Source of the DNA: Actinomycetota bacterium
Lineage (GTDB): Bacteria > Actinomycetota > Actinomycetes > S36-B12 > UBA10799
Assembly (NCBI GenBank): GCA_020636995.1
Contig: JACJWU010000005.1
Location: 186,001-250,000, forward strand
Direction of reading: 5' to 3'
Length of the DNA stretch: 64,000 nt
Made by a program: the position numbers and the translations under genes. Below the pieces are notes generated by a model. That model did not search any database, was not told the DNA's origin, and was given only the letters and a program-made list of their open reading frames with translations. This document shows, piece after piece, positions 1-7,815 of this stretch (its first letter is position 1; every line of letters starts with the position of its first letter).

Positions 1-1032
1 ATGGCCAACCTCCGGTTGAGCGTCCCCGGGGGCAGCGCGGCGGACGTGGCCGACTGGTGTGGGGCGCTGCAGGCTCAGGATCTCAGCAGCGGCAAGTGGT
101 CGCTGGGTGTGCGTATGCGAGACGCCCGCGAAAACGCGGTGAACGACGCACTGGCACACGGCGAGGTACTGCGGACGTGGCCCATGCGCGGGACGATCCA
201 CATCATCCACACGGCCAATGCCCACTGGATGCTCGATCTCACCGGACGCCGCGCCCTCAATGGCCTGCAGGCACGCTGGGACTACCTCGGGCTCGACAAG
301 GCGACGGTGGACCGTGGGGCCGAGATTCTCGGCGAGACCCTGCGCGGCCGGCGCCTGACCCGCGCGCAGTGCCTCACGGCCCTGCAGGAGGCCGGGATAG
401 ACACCGATGGCCAGCGGGCCTACCACCTGCTCTGGTACGCCGCCCAGATCGGCGTGACCTGCATCGGACCCAACGAGGGCACCGAGCAGACCTTCGTGCT
501 GCTGGACGAGTGGGCACCTCACCCCCGCACACTGAGCCGCGAGGATGCACTGGCGCGGATGGCCCGCATGTACTTCCAGAGTCACGGCCCTGCGACCCGG
601 GCGGACTTCCAACGCTGGACCGGGTTGACCGCCACGGACTCCAAACGCGCTGTGGCCGGCGCCGACCTCACCGTGCTGACGCTCGACGGACAGGATCTGA
701 TCACAGTTCCCAGCGAGGCGCCCGATCCGCCGCGGATGCTGCTGCTGCCGGGTTTCGACGAGTTCATGCTCGGCTACAAGGACCGCTCGCTGTTCCTTGG
801 CCCCGAGCACCTGCGTCGCGTGGTCCCCGGCATGAACGGAGTGTTCAAGTCCACGGTGGTCGAACGTGGCCGCGTGATCGGGACCTGGCAACGCAAGGTC
901 ATGGCGAAGTCGGTGCGTGTGACGGTCACCGGATTCGACCCGCTGAAACCCGCCCAGCGCAAGGCCGTGACGGCGCCCGCCGAGCAGTACGCAGCCTTCC
1001 TCAACACCGATCTCGACCTGCGGTTCGAATGA
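1..1032 (+). CDS. AlkZ/YcaQ-type winged-helix protein, probably 5'-truncated
   Basis: The reading frame is open from the first base of the window and ends in TGA after 343 codons. The protein fits the HTH_42 family (PF06224), whose characterised members AlkZ and YcaQ are DNA glycosylases that excise bulky or crosslinked bases. Visible family marks are QAQ at residues 24-26 (the QxQ catalytic-type position), TWPMRGT at 59-65 and LLLPGFDEFMLGY at about 247-259. Homologues usually have 10-20 more residues before the QxQ helix, so the ATG at base 1 may be internal and the true start may lie outside the window. The substrate is unknown; a base-excision role is inferred from the family only. Confidence 0.75.
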   Translation: MANLRLSVPGGSAADVADWCGALQAQDLSSGKWSLGVRMRDARENAVNDALAHGEVLRTWPMRGTIHIIHTANAHWMLDLTGRRALNGLQARWDYLGLDKATVDRGAEILGETLRGRRLTRAQCLTALQEAGIDTDGQRAYHLLWYAAQIGVTCIGPNEGTEQTFVLLDEWAPHPRTLSREDALARMARMYFQSHGPATRADFQRWTGLTATDSKRAVAGADLTVLTLDGQDLITVPSEAPDPPRMLLLPGFDEFMLGYKDRSLFLGPEHLRRVVPGMNGVFKSTVVERGRVIGTWQRKVMAKSVRVTVTGFDPLKPAQRKAVTAPAEQYAAFLNTDLDLRFE

Positions 1033-1073
1033 ACACGCCCCGCAGCCTCCCCGAACCCGGCCGCTGCGGGCGC

Positions 1074-1092
1074 TAGCGTCCGGGACGGGAGG
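1074..1092 (+). promoter_or_regulatory. -10 box and Shine-Dalgarno of the AI-2E family gene
   Basis: TAGCGT at 1074-1079 is followed by GGGAGG at 1087-1092, four bases before the ATG at 1097. This would give a very short leader that still holds a ribosome binding site, unlike the leaderless genes elsewhere in the window. Confidence 0.45.
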
Positions 1093-1096
1093 TCTC

Positions 1097-2224
1097 ATGG
1101 CCAAGTCCGACAACACGCCGCCGCCGAGCCTGGAGCCCGGCGCCCTCAGCGGGCCCTTGGGCGCATGGTTCAAGCGTCCGCTCTCGCCGTGGAGTGCACA
1201 CGCGTTCACGGTGGCCATCGTGCTGATCCTGCTGGCGTGGCTGACGACAACGTTGCTTGGCCGGGTCTGGTACCTGCTGTGGTGGTTCATCATCGCCGCG
1301 TTCCTCTACTTCGCCATGGCGCCGGCGGTCGGCTGGTTGGTCGGCAAAGGACTCAAGCGCGGCCTGGCCACCGCAGTGGTGATGCTCGGGCTGGTGGCGA
1401 GCATCCTCGTCCTGCTGATCGCGATGACCCCGCTGATCGTCGGTGAGATCGAAACCGCCATCAAGGACGCGCCGGCACTGCTCACCGCGATCAAGGACTT
1501 CGCCAGCACGTTCGGCGTGAACATCGACTTGTCGTCCAACAGCCAGCAGATGCAGCAGGCCCTGTCTGCCCTGCAGGGTCACCTCCCCGATATCGCCGGC
1601 GGCGCGGTCAGCATCACGAGCGCACTGGTCGGTGGTCTCTTCGAGTTCTTCGTGGTGCTGTTGTTCACGTTCTTCCTGCTGGCCAACCAGGACAAGTTCC
1701 GCCGGTTCGTGCTGTCATTCCTGTCCCCCGGCACACAATCCGTGGTGGGTCAGGCGTGGGACATCGCCATCTACAAGACCGGGGGCTATCTGTACTCGCG
1801 GATCCTCACGTCCTTCCTCGCGGGCACCGTGGTGGGCGTGACCCTGTGGCTGCTCGATTGCCCGTACGCGTTGGCCCTGGCGATCTGGTACGGACTGGTG
1901 TCCCAGTTCCTCCCGATGATCGGGACCTACGTCGCCGCCGCGCTGCCCTTGATCATCCTGGTGACCCGGGACCCGATACATGCGGCGATCTTCATCCTCG
2001 TACTGGCCGCCTGGATCCCCTTCCAGGACTATGTGATCAGCCCCCGGGTCTCTGCGAAGACCATGTCGCTGTCCCCGGCCAGCGCCTTGATCGCCCTGCT
2101 TGCCGGCGGTGCCCTGTTCGGCGCGCTCGGCGCCTTCCTCGCCCTACCTGCGGCCGCGGTCATCCAGAGCGTGGCCACGGCGTTCTTCCCGCGGCACGAG
2201 GTGGTCGAGAGCGCAGCGGGCTAG
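1097..2224 (+). CDS. AI-2E family transporter
   Basis: 375-residue polytopic membrane protein of the AI-2E transporter family (PF01594). Hydrophobic segments lie at about 37-58, 60-80 and 90-112. A soluble stretch at about 115-170 follows, then the conserved membrane block starting near GGLFEFFVVLLF and four or more further helices to the C-terminus. Members export or leak small solutes such as autoinducer-2, or act in Na+/H+ antiport; the substrate cannot be told from sequence. The ATG is supported by GGGAGG four bases upstream. It ends 21 bp before the convergent methyltransferase gene. Confidence 0.85.
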   Translation: MAKSDNTPPPSLEPGALSGPLGAWFKRPLSPWSAHAFTVAIVLILLAWLTTTLLGRVWYLLWWFIIAAFLYFAMAPAVGWLVGKGLKRGLATAVVMLGLVASILVLLIAMTPLIVGEIETAIKDAPALLTAIKDFASTFGVNIDLSSNSQQMQQALSALQGHLPDIAGGAVSITSALVGGLFEFFVVLLFTFFLLANQDKFRRFVLSFLSPGTQSVVGQAWDIAIYKTGGYLYSRILTSFLAGTVVGVTLWLLDCPYALALAIWYGLVSQFLPMIGTYVAAALPLIILVTRDPIHAAIFILVLAAWIPFQDYVISPRVSAKTMSLSPASALIALLAGGALFGALGAFLALPAAAVIQSVATAFFPRHEVVESAAG

Positions 2225-2245
2225 CGGGGTTTCCGCAGACAGCCG

Positions 2246-2818
2246 TCAGTCCCGCACTGCCAGCACCACCGTGTCCAGGGCGACCCCGGCCGGGGTTTGT
2301 CGCTGAGCGACCTCTGCGACCTCGACGCGCAGACCCTCCAGTGCCTGGACGGTCTGGTCCAGCGTGTAGCACACCCCCGGATCGGGCGGTCCTCCGACGG
2401 TGTTCGATTTGTCGTGCGCCACGACAAGCACGATGCCGCCCGGCTGCAGCCATTCGCGCACACGGCGCAGAAGGCGGCGCTGGTGTTCGTCCGGGATCTG
2501 CAGGTAGGACAGCAGCACCAGATCGACCTGGGTCACCGGCGTGTAGGTCTCCACGTCGCTGACCACTGTCGCCAACTCGACCTCGGCGTCGAAGGCCATC
2601 CGGCGAGCCTTCTCCAACCCCACAGCAGAGAAGTCGACTGCGGTGACGTCCCACCCCTGCAGCGCGAGCCACACCGCGTTGCGGCCCTCCCCGGCACCGA
2701 GGTCGAGTGCCGCTCCGGGTGTCCGTCCGGTCAGGTGGGCGGCGACGAACACATTGGGTTCACCACTCCACACCAACTCCGAGTCCGCGTACCGTTCGTC
2801 CCAGCCTTCGGCATCCAC
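2246..2818 (-). CDS. Class I SAM-dependent methyltransferase
   Basis: About 190 residues from a GTG start that gives an N-terminus of MDAEGWDERYA, a common beginning in this family. The SAM-binding loop reads LDLGAGEGRNAVWLA and is followed by an acidic strand end (VTAVDFS) and the post-motif LLSYLQIP. It resembles TehB/UbiE-like small-molecule methyltransferases (Methyltransf_25 type). The frame stays open far upstream, but that extension lies antisense to pgm and has no domain similarity, so I reject it. It diverges from pgm with about 40 bp between start codons. The substrate is unknown. Confidence 0.8.
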   Translation of the reverse strand: MDAEGWDERYADSELVWSGEPNVFVAAHLTGRTPGAALDLGAGEGRNAVWLALQGWDVTAVDFSAVGLEKARRMAFDAEVELATVVSDVETYTPVTQVDLVLLSYLQIPDEHQRRLLRRVREWLQPGGIVLVVAHDKSNTVGGPPDPGVCYTLDQTVQALEGLRVEVAEVAQRQTPAGVALDTVVLAVRD

Positions 2819-2844
2819 GAGTTCATTCAACCAGTGCGGCCGAC

Positions 2845-2850
2845 TACCCT
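2845..2850 (+). promoter_or_regulatory. Leaderless-type -10 box of pgm
   Basis: TACCCT, 7 nt before the pgm ATG at 2858, with no Shine-Dalgarno sequence between. Confidence 0.55.
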
Positions 2851-2857
2851 GCGAATC

Positions 2858-4483
2858 ATGAGCGATCCCCGCGCCGGCACCCCCGCCCTGCCCGACGACC
2901 TCGTCGACGTCTCCCGGCTGATCACCGCGTATTACACCGAACACCCCGATCCCGACGACCCTGCCCAGCAGGTGAGCTTCGGGACCTCCGGGCACCGCGG
3001 CTCCAGTTTGCGCACCAGCTTCAACGACGATCACATCGCCGCCACCACCCAGGCCATCTGCGAGTACCGCGCGGGACAGGGCATCGACGGACCGTTGCTC
3101 ATCGGCCGCGACACCCACGGCCTGTCCGAGCCGGCCTACGCAACGGCGCTCGAGGTGCTCGTCGCCAACGGCGTCCAGGTCCTGGTCGACAGCGCCGACG
3201 GATTCGTCCCCACGCCGGCGATCAGCCACGCGATCCTCACGCTCAACCGCGAAGGCCGCAACGCCGACGGGATCGTGATCACGCCCTCGCACAATCCGCC
3301 GTCCGACGGCGGATTCAAGTACAACCCCCCCGACGGCGGTCCGGCCGACACCGCGATCACGAAGTCGGTTCAGGACCGTGCGAACGCCTTGCTGCGCGCC
3401 GGGCTGCAGGGGGTTCGGCGGGTACCCCTGTCCACGGCACGCGCATCCCTGCAGACCTTCGACTTCATCTCCGACTACGTCGACGACCTGCCGACGATCC
3501 TCGACATCGAGGCGATCAAGGCAGCCGGCGTGCGAATCGGTGCCGACCCCCTTGGCGGCGCGAGCGTCGCCTATTGGGGCGCGATCGCCGATCGGTTCGG
3601 TCTCGACCTCACAGTCGTCAACCCCCGCACCGACCCGCAGTTCGCCTTCATGACGCTGGACTGGGACGGCAAGATCCGCATGGATTGCTCCTCCCCGTCG
3701 GCCATGGCCTCGCTGGTGGCGGCCAAGGATCAGTACCAGGTCGCGACAGGAAACGACGCGGACTCCGACCGCCATGGCATCGTAACCCCCGACGCCGGCC
3801 TGATGAACCCCAACCATTACCTGTCGGTGGCGATCGACTACTTGCTCAGCCACCGCCCCGGCTGGTCGCCGGACGCTGCTGTGGGCAAGACGCTGGTGAG
3901 TTCCTCGATGATCGACCGCGTGGTACGGGCCCGCGGCCGACAGGTCCTGGAGGTCCCGGTCGGATTCAAGTGGTTCGTGCCCGGCCTGCTCAGCGGCGAC
4001 GTGGTGTTCGGCGGCGAGGAGTCGGCGGGTGCATCGTTCCTGCGCAAGGACGGCACCACCTGGACCACGGACAAGGACGGCATCCTGCTGGCGCTGCTGG
4101 CCAGCGAGATCATCGCCGTGACCGGCGAATCTCCCAGCCGTCACTACGCCGCGCTGACAGAGCAGTTCGGCACCGCCTACTACGCCAGGATCGACGCGCC
4201 TGCCACGCGTGATCAGAAGGCGAAACTGGCTGCCCTCAGCGCCGATCAGGTGACGGCCACCGAGTTGGCCGGCGATGCGATCACGAAGGTGCTGACCGAA
4301 GCACCCGGCAACGGTGCACCCATCGGTGGACTGAAGGTCGAAACCGACCGCGCCTGGTTCGCGGCGCGACCTTCCGGCACGGAGGACGTGTACAAGATCT
4401 ACGCGGAGAGCTGGATCAGCCAAGAGCATCTGGGCCAGGTGCAGGACGCGGCCCGGGCACTGGTGACGGAGACCCTCGCATGA
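2858..4483 (+). CDS. pgm: Phosphoglucomutase, alpha-D-glucose phosphate-specific
   Basis: 541 residues, the normal length for this family. It interconverts glucose 1-phosphate and glucose 6-phosphate, linking glycogen, trehalose and cell-wall sugar nucleotides to glycolysis. The phosphoserine loop TPSHNPP puts the catalytic serine at residue 144. The metal-binding loop is NDADSDRHG, the sugar-recognition loop is GGEESAGASF and the C-terminal phosphate-binding loop is RPSGTEDVYKIY. I chose the ATG at 2858 because the protein then starts like its homologues (MSDPRAGTPA) and a -10 box sits 7 nt upstream. An open extension to 2297 is antisense to the methyltransferase gene. It overlaps the next gene by 4 nt (ATGA). 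Confidence 0.95.
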   Translation: MSDPRAGTPALPDDLVDVSRLITAYYTEHPDPDDPAQQVSFGTSGHRGSSLRTSFNDDHIAATTQAICEYRAGQGIDGPLLIGRDTHGLSEPAYATALEVLVANGVQVLVDSADGFVPTPAISHAILTLNREGRNADGIVITPSHNPPSDGGFKYNPPDGGPADTAITKSVQDRANALLRAGLQGVRRVPLSTARASLQTFDFISDYVDDLPTILDIEAIKAAGVRIGADPLGGASVAYWGAIADRFGLDLTVVNPRTDPQFAFMTLDWDGKIRMDCSSPSAMASLVAAKDQYQVATGNDADSDRHGIVTPDAGLMNPNHYLSVAIDYLLSHRPGWSPDAAVGKTLVSSSMIDRVVRARGRQVLEVPVGFKWFVPGLLSGDVVFGGEESAGASFLRKDGTTWTTDKDGILLALLASEIIAVTGESPSRHYAALTEQFGTAYYARIDAPATRDQKAKLAALSADQVTATELAGDAITKVLTEAPGNGAPIGGLKVETDRAWFAARPSGTEDVYKIYAESWISQEHLGQVQDAARALVTETLA

Positions 4484-5106
4484 GCGCCATCGTGCTGGGG
4501 GTGGGTCCCGGGCTGGGAATGGCACTCGCCAGGGCATATTCGCTGACCGGCCGCAGGGTGGCGGTCGTCTCGAGGCGCGAGCAGGACGCGGCGGATTTCG
4601 CCGCACAGTTGCCAGGCGCTGCGGGATTCGCAGCCGATCTCGGCGATCCCGCAGCGGTCACCGATGTCGTCCGCCGCGCCGCCGGCGAACTGGGAGCCCC
4701 GGACATCGTGCACTACAACGCATCGGTGCTGCTCGAGGGCACCCCGAGTCAGGTGGGCCTGGACGCGGTGGAGACCTCCTGGCGGGTCGGGTGCCTGGGG
4801 GCATGGGCGGCGCTGCAGGCGGCCGTGCCGCTGATGGATGACGGCTCCGCGTTCTTCGTGACAGGCGGTGGGCTCGCCCTGGAACCGTGGCCGCCCGCCA
4901 GCGCGCTGGCGTCGGCGAAGGCGGCGCTTCGCAACATGGTTCAGGCTGCGGCCAAAGAACTGCCCGACCTACGGATCGCGATGATCACGATCATGGGCGT
5001 GATCAAGGAGGGGACGGAACTGTCTCCCGATGAGATCGCCCGCTACTTCCTGTCCCTGCTGGAAGAGAGCGCGCCAGCGGTCGAGACCATCCTCCCCGTC
5101 CAGTAG
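4480..5106 (+). CDS. SDR-like oxidoreductase with altered active site
   Basis: 208 residues with a Rossmann glycine motif GVGPGLG at 7-13 and an SRR cofactor-specificity turn after the second strand, pointing to NADP(H). The active site is unusual: in the expected YxxxK position the lysine is K147, but the residue four before it is leucine rather than tyrosine. The enzyme may be inactive or use different chemistry. The start codon overlaps the pgm stop by 4 nt, so the two genes are probably translationally coupled. No specific substrate can be assigned. Confidence 0.8.
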   Translation: MSAIVLGVGPGLGMALARAYSLTGRRVAVVSRREQDAADFAAQLPGAAGFAADLGDPAAVTDVVRRAAGELGAPDIVHYNASVLLEGTPSQVGLDAVETSWRVGCLGAWAALQAAVPLMDDGSAFFVTGGGLALEPWPPASALASAKAALRNMVQAAAKELPDLRIAMITIMGVIKEGTELSPDEIARYFLSLLEESAPAVETILPVQ

Positions 5107-5114
5107 CGCAGGAA

Positions 5115-5120
5115 TAGGCT
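5115..5120 (+). promoter_or_regulatory. Leaderless-type -10 box before the gene at 5127
   Basis: TAGGCT, 6 nt before the GTG at 5127. Confidence 0.5.
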
Positions 5121-5126
5121 CACGTT

Positions 5127-5507
5127 GTGACGAGGCTCGTCCTGGCCCTGGTGCTGGCCGCGATCGCGGTCTACGTGATCATGCGGATCTCCCGGGCACA
5201 GTCGCCGTCGGTCACGTCGTCGTCCTTGCCCGCCCTCGACGCCGCAGACCTGCAGGAGTCCGCCGCGATCGCCTACGGGCCGGATCGTGGCTACGGGGTT
5301 CTTCGGCTGACTCCGAGCCAGTTGGTCTTCGCCGCCAACTCCGGGCGGGTGCTCACCATCGAACGCCTGGACATCACCGGCGCCACTGTCACCAAGTCAT
5401 TGCCCGACCACGAGTCCGCACAGCCGGTGCTCGCGGTGAGCACCCGTGACGGGATGCACTACTTCTCCGTCAACGATCCGGTGGCGTGGGAACTGCGCCT
5501 GCTCTGA
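5127..5507 (+). CDS. Small membrane-anchored protein of unknown function
   Basis: 126 residues from a GTG start. One N-terminal membrane segment covers about residues 3-19. A polar domain with beta-strand character follows, containing GYGVLRLTPSQLVFAA and ending VNDPVAWELRLL. The segment GVLRLTPSQLVF, followed by RVLTIERLDITG, resembles small pleckstrin-like or GRAM-type beta domains, but I cannot name a family with confidence. The topology suggests a cytoplasmic or outward-facing single-pass anchor. It stands alone between pgm-SDR and argA. Confidence 0.6.
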   Translation: MTRLVLALVLAAIAVYVIMRISRAQSPSVTSSSLPALDAADLQESAAIAYGPDRGYGVLRLTPSQLVFAANSGRVLTIERLDITGATVTKSLPDHESAQPVLAVSTRDGMHYFSVNDPVAWELRLL

Positions 5508-5586
5508 AGCGGGCGCCGTTCGCCGCCACCGGAGGCACCCGCGCGCCGCGAACTGGCCGCACCGGAGGCACCCGCGCGTTGACTGA

Positions 5587-5629
5587 TGCGCGGTTACGTG
5601 TTTCCTGCCCTGGAATCGGTAACCGCGCA
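5587..5629. terminator. Family F hairpin between converging genes
   Basis: TGCGCGGTTAC at 5587-5597 pairs with GTAACCGCGCA at 5619-5629 across a 21-nt loop. It lies between two converging genes (ends 5507 and 5646) and has no T tract. A direct repeat of ACCGGAGGCACCCGCGCG precedes it at about 5527-5579. A bidirectional terminator is the simplest reading. Confidence 0.5.
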
Positions 5630-5645
5630 GCATTCAAGACCGGGG

Positions 5646-6137
5646 CTACAGGAACAGCACCATCCGCGTGTTCCCCAGGGTGTTGGGTCGCACTCGTTCG
5701 AGGTCGAGGAATTCGGCGACGCCTTCGTCCGGGGATCGCAGCAACTCCTCGTAGACCCGGGCTTCCACCCCGCGCTCATCGAACTGCTGGAAGCCGAAGG
5801 CCGCGAAGAACTCCGTCTCGAACGTGAGGCAGAACACCCGGGAGACGCCCAGGTCGCGCGCCCGCTCGACAAGGGCCGCCAGCACCGCAGAGCCGATCCC
5901 CCGGCGCACGAGGTGTGGTAGCACAGCCAGCGTGCGCACCTCCGCGAGGTCCTCCCACATCACATGCAGTGCGCCGCAGCCCACCACCGCCCCCCGGTCG
6001 TCGGCAACGAAGAAGTCGGTCACATCCTCGTACAGGGTCACGGTGGCTTTCGAGAGCAAGCGCCGGTCGGGTGCGTACTGGTCGACCAACTCACGGATGA
6101 TCCGCACATCCTGGGTGCGGGCGGGCCTGACCTGCAT
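5646..6137 (-). CDS. argA: Amino-acid N-acetyltransferase (N-acetylglutamate synthase, Rv2747 type)
   Basis: 163-residue GNAT-fold protein. The blocks VTLYEDVTDFFVAD, VVGCGALHVMWEDLAEVRT, FCLTFETEFFAAFGF and GVAEFLDLERVRPNTLGNTRM closely follow mycobacterial Rv2747, the short single-domain N-acetylglutamate synthase that makes N-acetylglutamate, the first step of arginine synthesis. The acetyl-CoA pyrophosphate loop is RRGIGSAV. I chose the ATG at 6137 (MQVRPAR) over one 24 codons upstream, which adds only low-complexity basic sequence. An AAGACT box lies 6 nt before this ATG. Confidence 0.85.
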   Translation of the reverse strand: MQVRPARTQDVRIIRELVDQYAPDRRLLSKATVTLYEDVTDFFVADDRGAVVGCGALHVMWEDLAEVRTLAVLPHLVRRGIGSAVLAALVERARDLGVSRVFCLTFETEFFAAFGFQQFDERGVEARVYEELLRSPDEGVAEFLDLERVRPNTLGNTRMVLFL

Positions 6138-6188
6138 GGCACCAGTCTTGCGGGTGGGATCAGCAGCCTCGCGGCGGGGTCGGCGGCG

Positions 6189-6235
6189 AAGGTTGAATGA
6201 AAACGTCAATTCAGTTGTCGATTTCGTTCAACCTT
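6189..6235 (-). terminator. Hairpin after coaX
   Basis: AAGGTTGAATGAAA (6189-6202) and TTTCGTTCAACCTT (6222-6235) are inverted copies with one mismatch. The hairpin directly abuts the coaX stop codon and lies ahead of argA on the same strand. It is AT-rich for this genome, with runs of A and T in the stem but no long T tail. It probably ends the DUF2520-panC-nadB-nadC-coaX transcript. Confidence 0.6.
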
Positions 6236-6988
6236 CTACACGTTCTTCTCGAACACCAGCCGCAGCCCGATCAAGGTCAGGTCTGGCTCGTGGGCGGTGA
6301 TCGTCCGCGACTCCGGCAGCACCACCTCGGCCAGCCCCCCGGTGGCGATGACCGCACCCAGCGGCAGTTCCTCGTTGATGCGGTCCACCAGCCCGTCCAC
6401 CTGGCCGGCGAAACCGTACAGCGCCCCGGACTGCAGCGCCTCGACGGTGTTCTTCCCGATCACCGATCGGGGCGCGACCAGCTCGACCTTGCGCAGGGCG
6501 GCAGCCCGGGCGGCCAATGCGTCCAGCGAGATCTCTATCCCTGGGGCGAGGGCTCCTCCGAGGAACTCACCCTTGGCCGACACGACGTCGAGGTTCGTGG
6601 AGGTCCCGAAATCGACCACCACACACGGTCCGCCGTACAAGGTGTGTGCGGCCAAAGTGTTGACGATCCGGTCGGCGCCCACCTCCTTCGGGTTGTCCGT
6701 AAGGATCGGCACTCCGGTCTTCGTGCCGGGCTCGACGATCACGGTAGGAGTGTCGGGGTAGTACTCGCCGATCATCCACCGGATCTCCCGCAGCACCGCG
6801 GGCACCGTCGAGCACAGAGCGATCCCATCGGGCTCCGGGTGTCCGCGCAGCAACGCGCGGAACAGGATGAACATCTCGTCGGCGGTCGCGCGTGGATCGG
6901 TCTTGACCCGGAAGGCCCGCTGCAACTGCTCGCCTTGGAACAGCCCCAGCACAGTGTTGGTGTTGCCGATGTCGATCGTGAGCAGCAT
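6236..6988 (-). CDS. coaX: Type III pantothenate kinase
   Basis: 250 residues. It phosphorylates pantothenate, the first step of CoA synthesis, and the type III enzyme is insensitive to CoA feedback. Visible motifs are DIGNTN at 6-11 (ATP/phosphate loop), GADR at 104-107 and DFGT at 126-129, followed by GGALAPG. The ATG (MLLTIDIG) overlaps the nadC stop by one base (TGATG). It is last in the DUF2520-panC-nadB-nadC-coaX operon, so the operon joins pantothenate formation, pantothenate phosphorylation and quinolinate-to-NAD steps. Confidence 0.95.
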   Translation of the reverse strand: MLLTIDIGNTNTVLGLFQGEQLQRAFRVKTDPRATADEMFILFRALLRGHPEPDGIALCSTVPAVLREIRWMIGEYYPDTPTVIVEPGTKTGVPILTDNPKEVGADRIVNTLAAHTLYGGPCVVVDFGTSTNLDVVSAKGEFLGGALAPGIEISLDALAARAAALRKVELVAPRSVIGKNTVEALQSGALYGFAGQVDGLVDRINEELPLGAVIATGGLAEVVLPESRTITAHEPDLTLIGLRLVFEKNV

Positions 6989-7815
6989 CAGGTCACCTCC
7001 TGCAGGTCGGCTCCGATGTCCAAGGCCTTCACCGAGTGTGTCAACGCCCCCACCGCCACGTAGTCGACACCGGTGTCGGCGACATCCGCGGCGTTCTCGA
7101 GGGTCAGTCCACCAGACGCCTCGAGAAGCGCGCGTCCAGCGTTGATCGCCACCGCCTCGCGCATCTGATCGGGGGTGAAGTTGTCCAGCAGCACCAGGTC
7201 CGCGCCCGCCTCCAGAACCTCGGCGAGCTGCTCGAGCGAGTCGACCTCCACCTCCACCGGCAGCCCCGGGTACATGCTGCGCACCGCGTTGAACGCCTGC
7301 GTCACACCGCCGGCCGCCACGACGTGGTTGTCCTTGACCAGCGCCGCATCCGACAGTGACATCCGGTGGTTGACCCCACCCCCGCACCGCACGGCGTACT
7401 TCTGCAGGGCCCGAAGCCCGGGCAGGGTCTTGCGGGTGTCGCGCACCCTGGGGCCGTCGGGGCCGAGCACCTCGACCCAGGCAGCCGTCGCGGTGGCGAC
7501 CCCGGAGAGGTGGGTCAGCAGGTTGAGGGCAGTGCGTTCGGCGGTCAGCAGCGCCCGAGTGGGACCCACCGCACTGAGCAATACCTCCCCACGCCGCACC
7601 CGGTCACCATCGGCGGCGTGCAACGTGACCTCGATCGGTCCCACGATCTCGAAGACCCGCTCGGCGACCTCCAAGCCGGCGACCACCCCGTCCGTGCGGG
7701 CCACGAGATCCAACTGGGACCGATGGTCCACGGGGATGGTGGCCGTCGACGTCACATCCGGGCCGTCGGCAAGGTCCTCGGCCAGAGCCGTCTCGATGAG
7801 AGCATCAACATTCAC
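6988..7815 (-). CDS. nadC: Nicotinate-nucleotide pyrophosphorylase (carboxylating)
   Basis: 275 residues, full length for quinolinate phosphoribosyltransferase, which converts quinolinate and PRPP to nicotinate mononucleotide, CO2 and PPi. Conserved blocks are ERTALNLL at 93-100, DTRKTLPGLR at 126-135, CGGGVNHRMSL at 144-154 and the lysine of LVKDNH at 161. It overlaps nadB by 11 nt and coaX by 1 nt, consistent with tight translational coupling. Confidence 0.95.
   Translation of the reverse strand: MNVDALIETALAEDLADGPDVTSTATIPVDHRSQLDLVARTDGVVAGLEVAERVFEIVGPIEVTLHAADGDRVRRGEVLLSAVGPTRALLTAERTALNLLTHLSGVATATAAWVEVLGPDGPRVRDTRKTLPGLRALQKYAVRCGGGVNHRMSLSDAALVKDNHVVAAGGVTQAFNAVRSMYPGLPVEVEVDSLEQLAEVLEAGADLVLLDNFTPDQMREAVAINAGRALLEASGGLTLENAADVADTGVDYVAVGALTHSVKALDIGADLQEVT

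Noticed and set aside
2246..4606. 786-codon leftward open frame
   Set aside because: Only its last 190 codons show protein similarity (the methyltransferase). The rest lies antisense to pgm and is a by-product of high GC.
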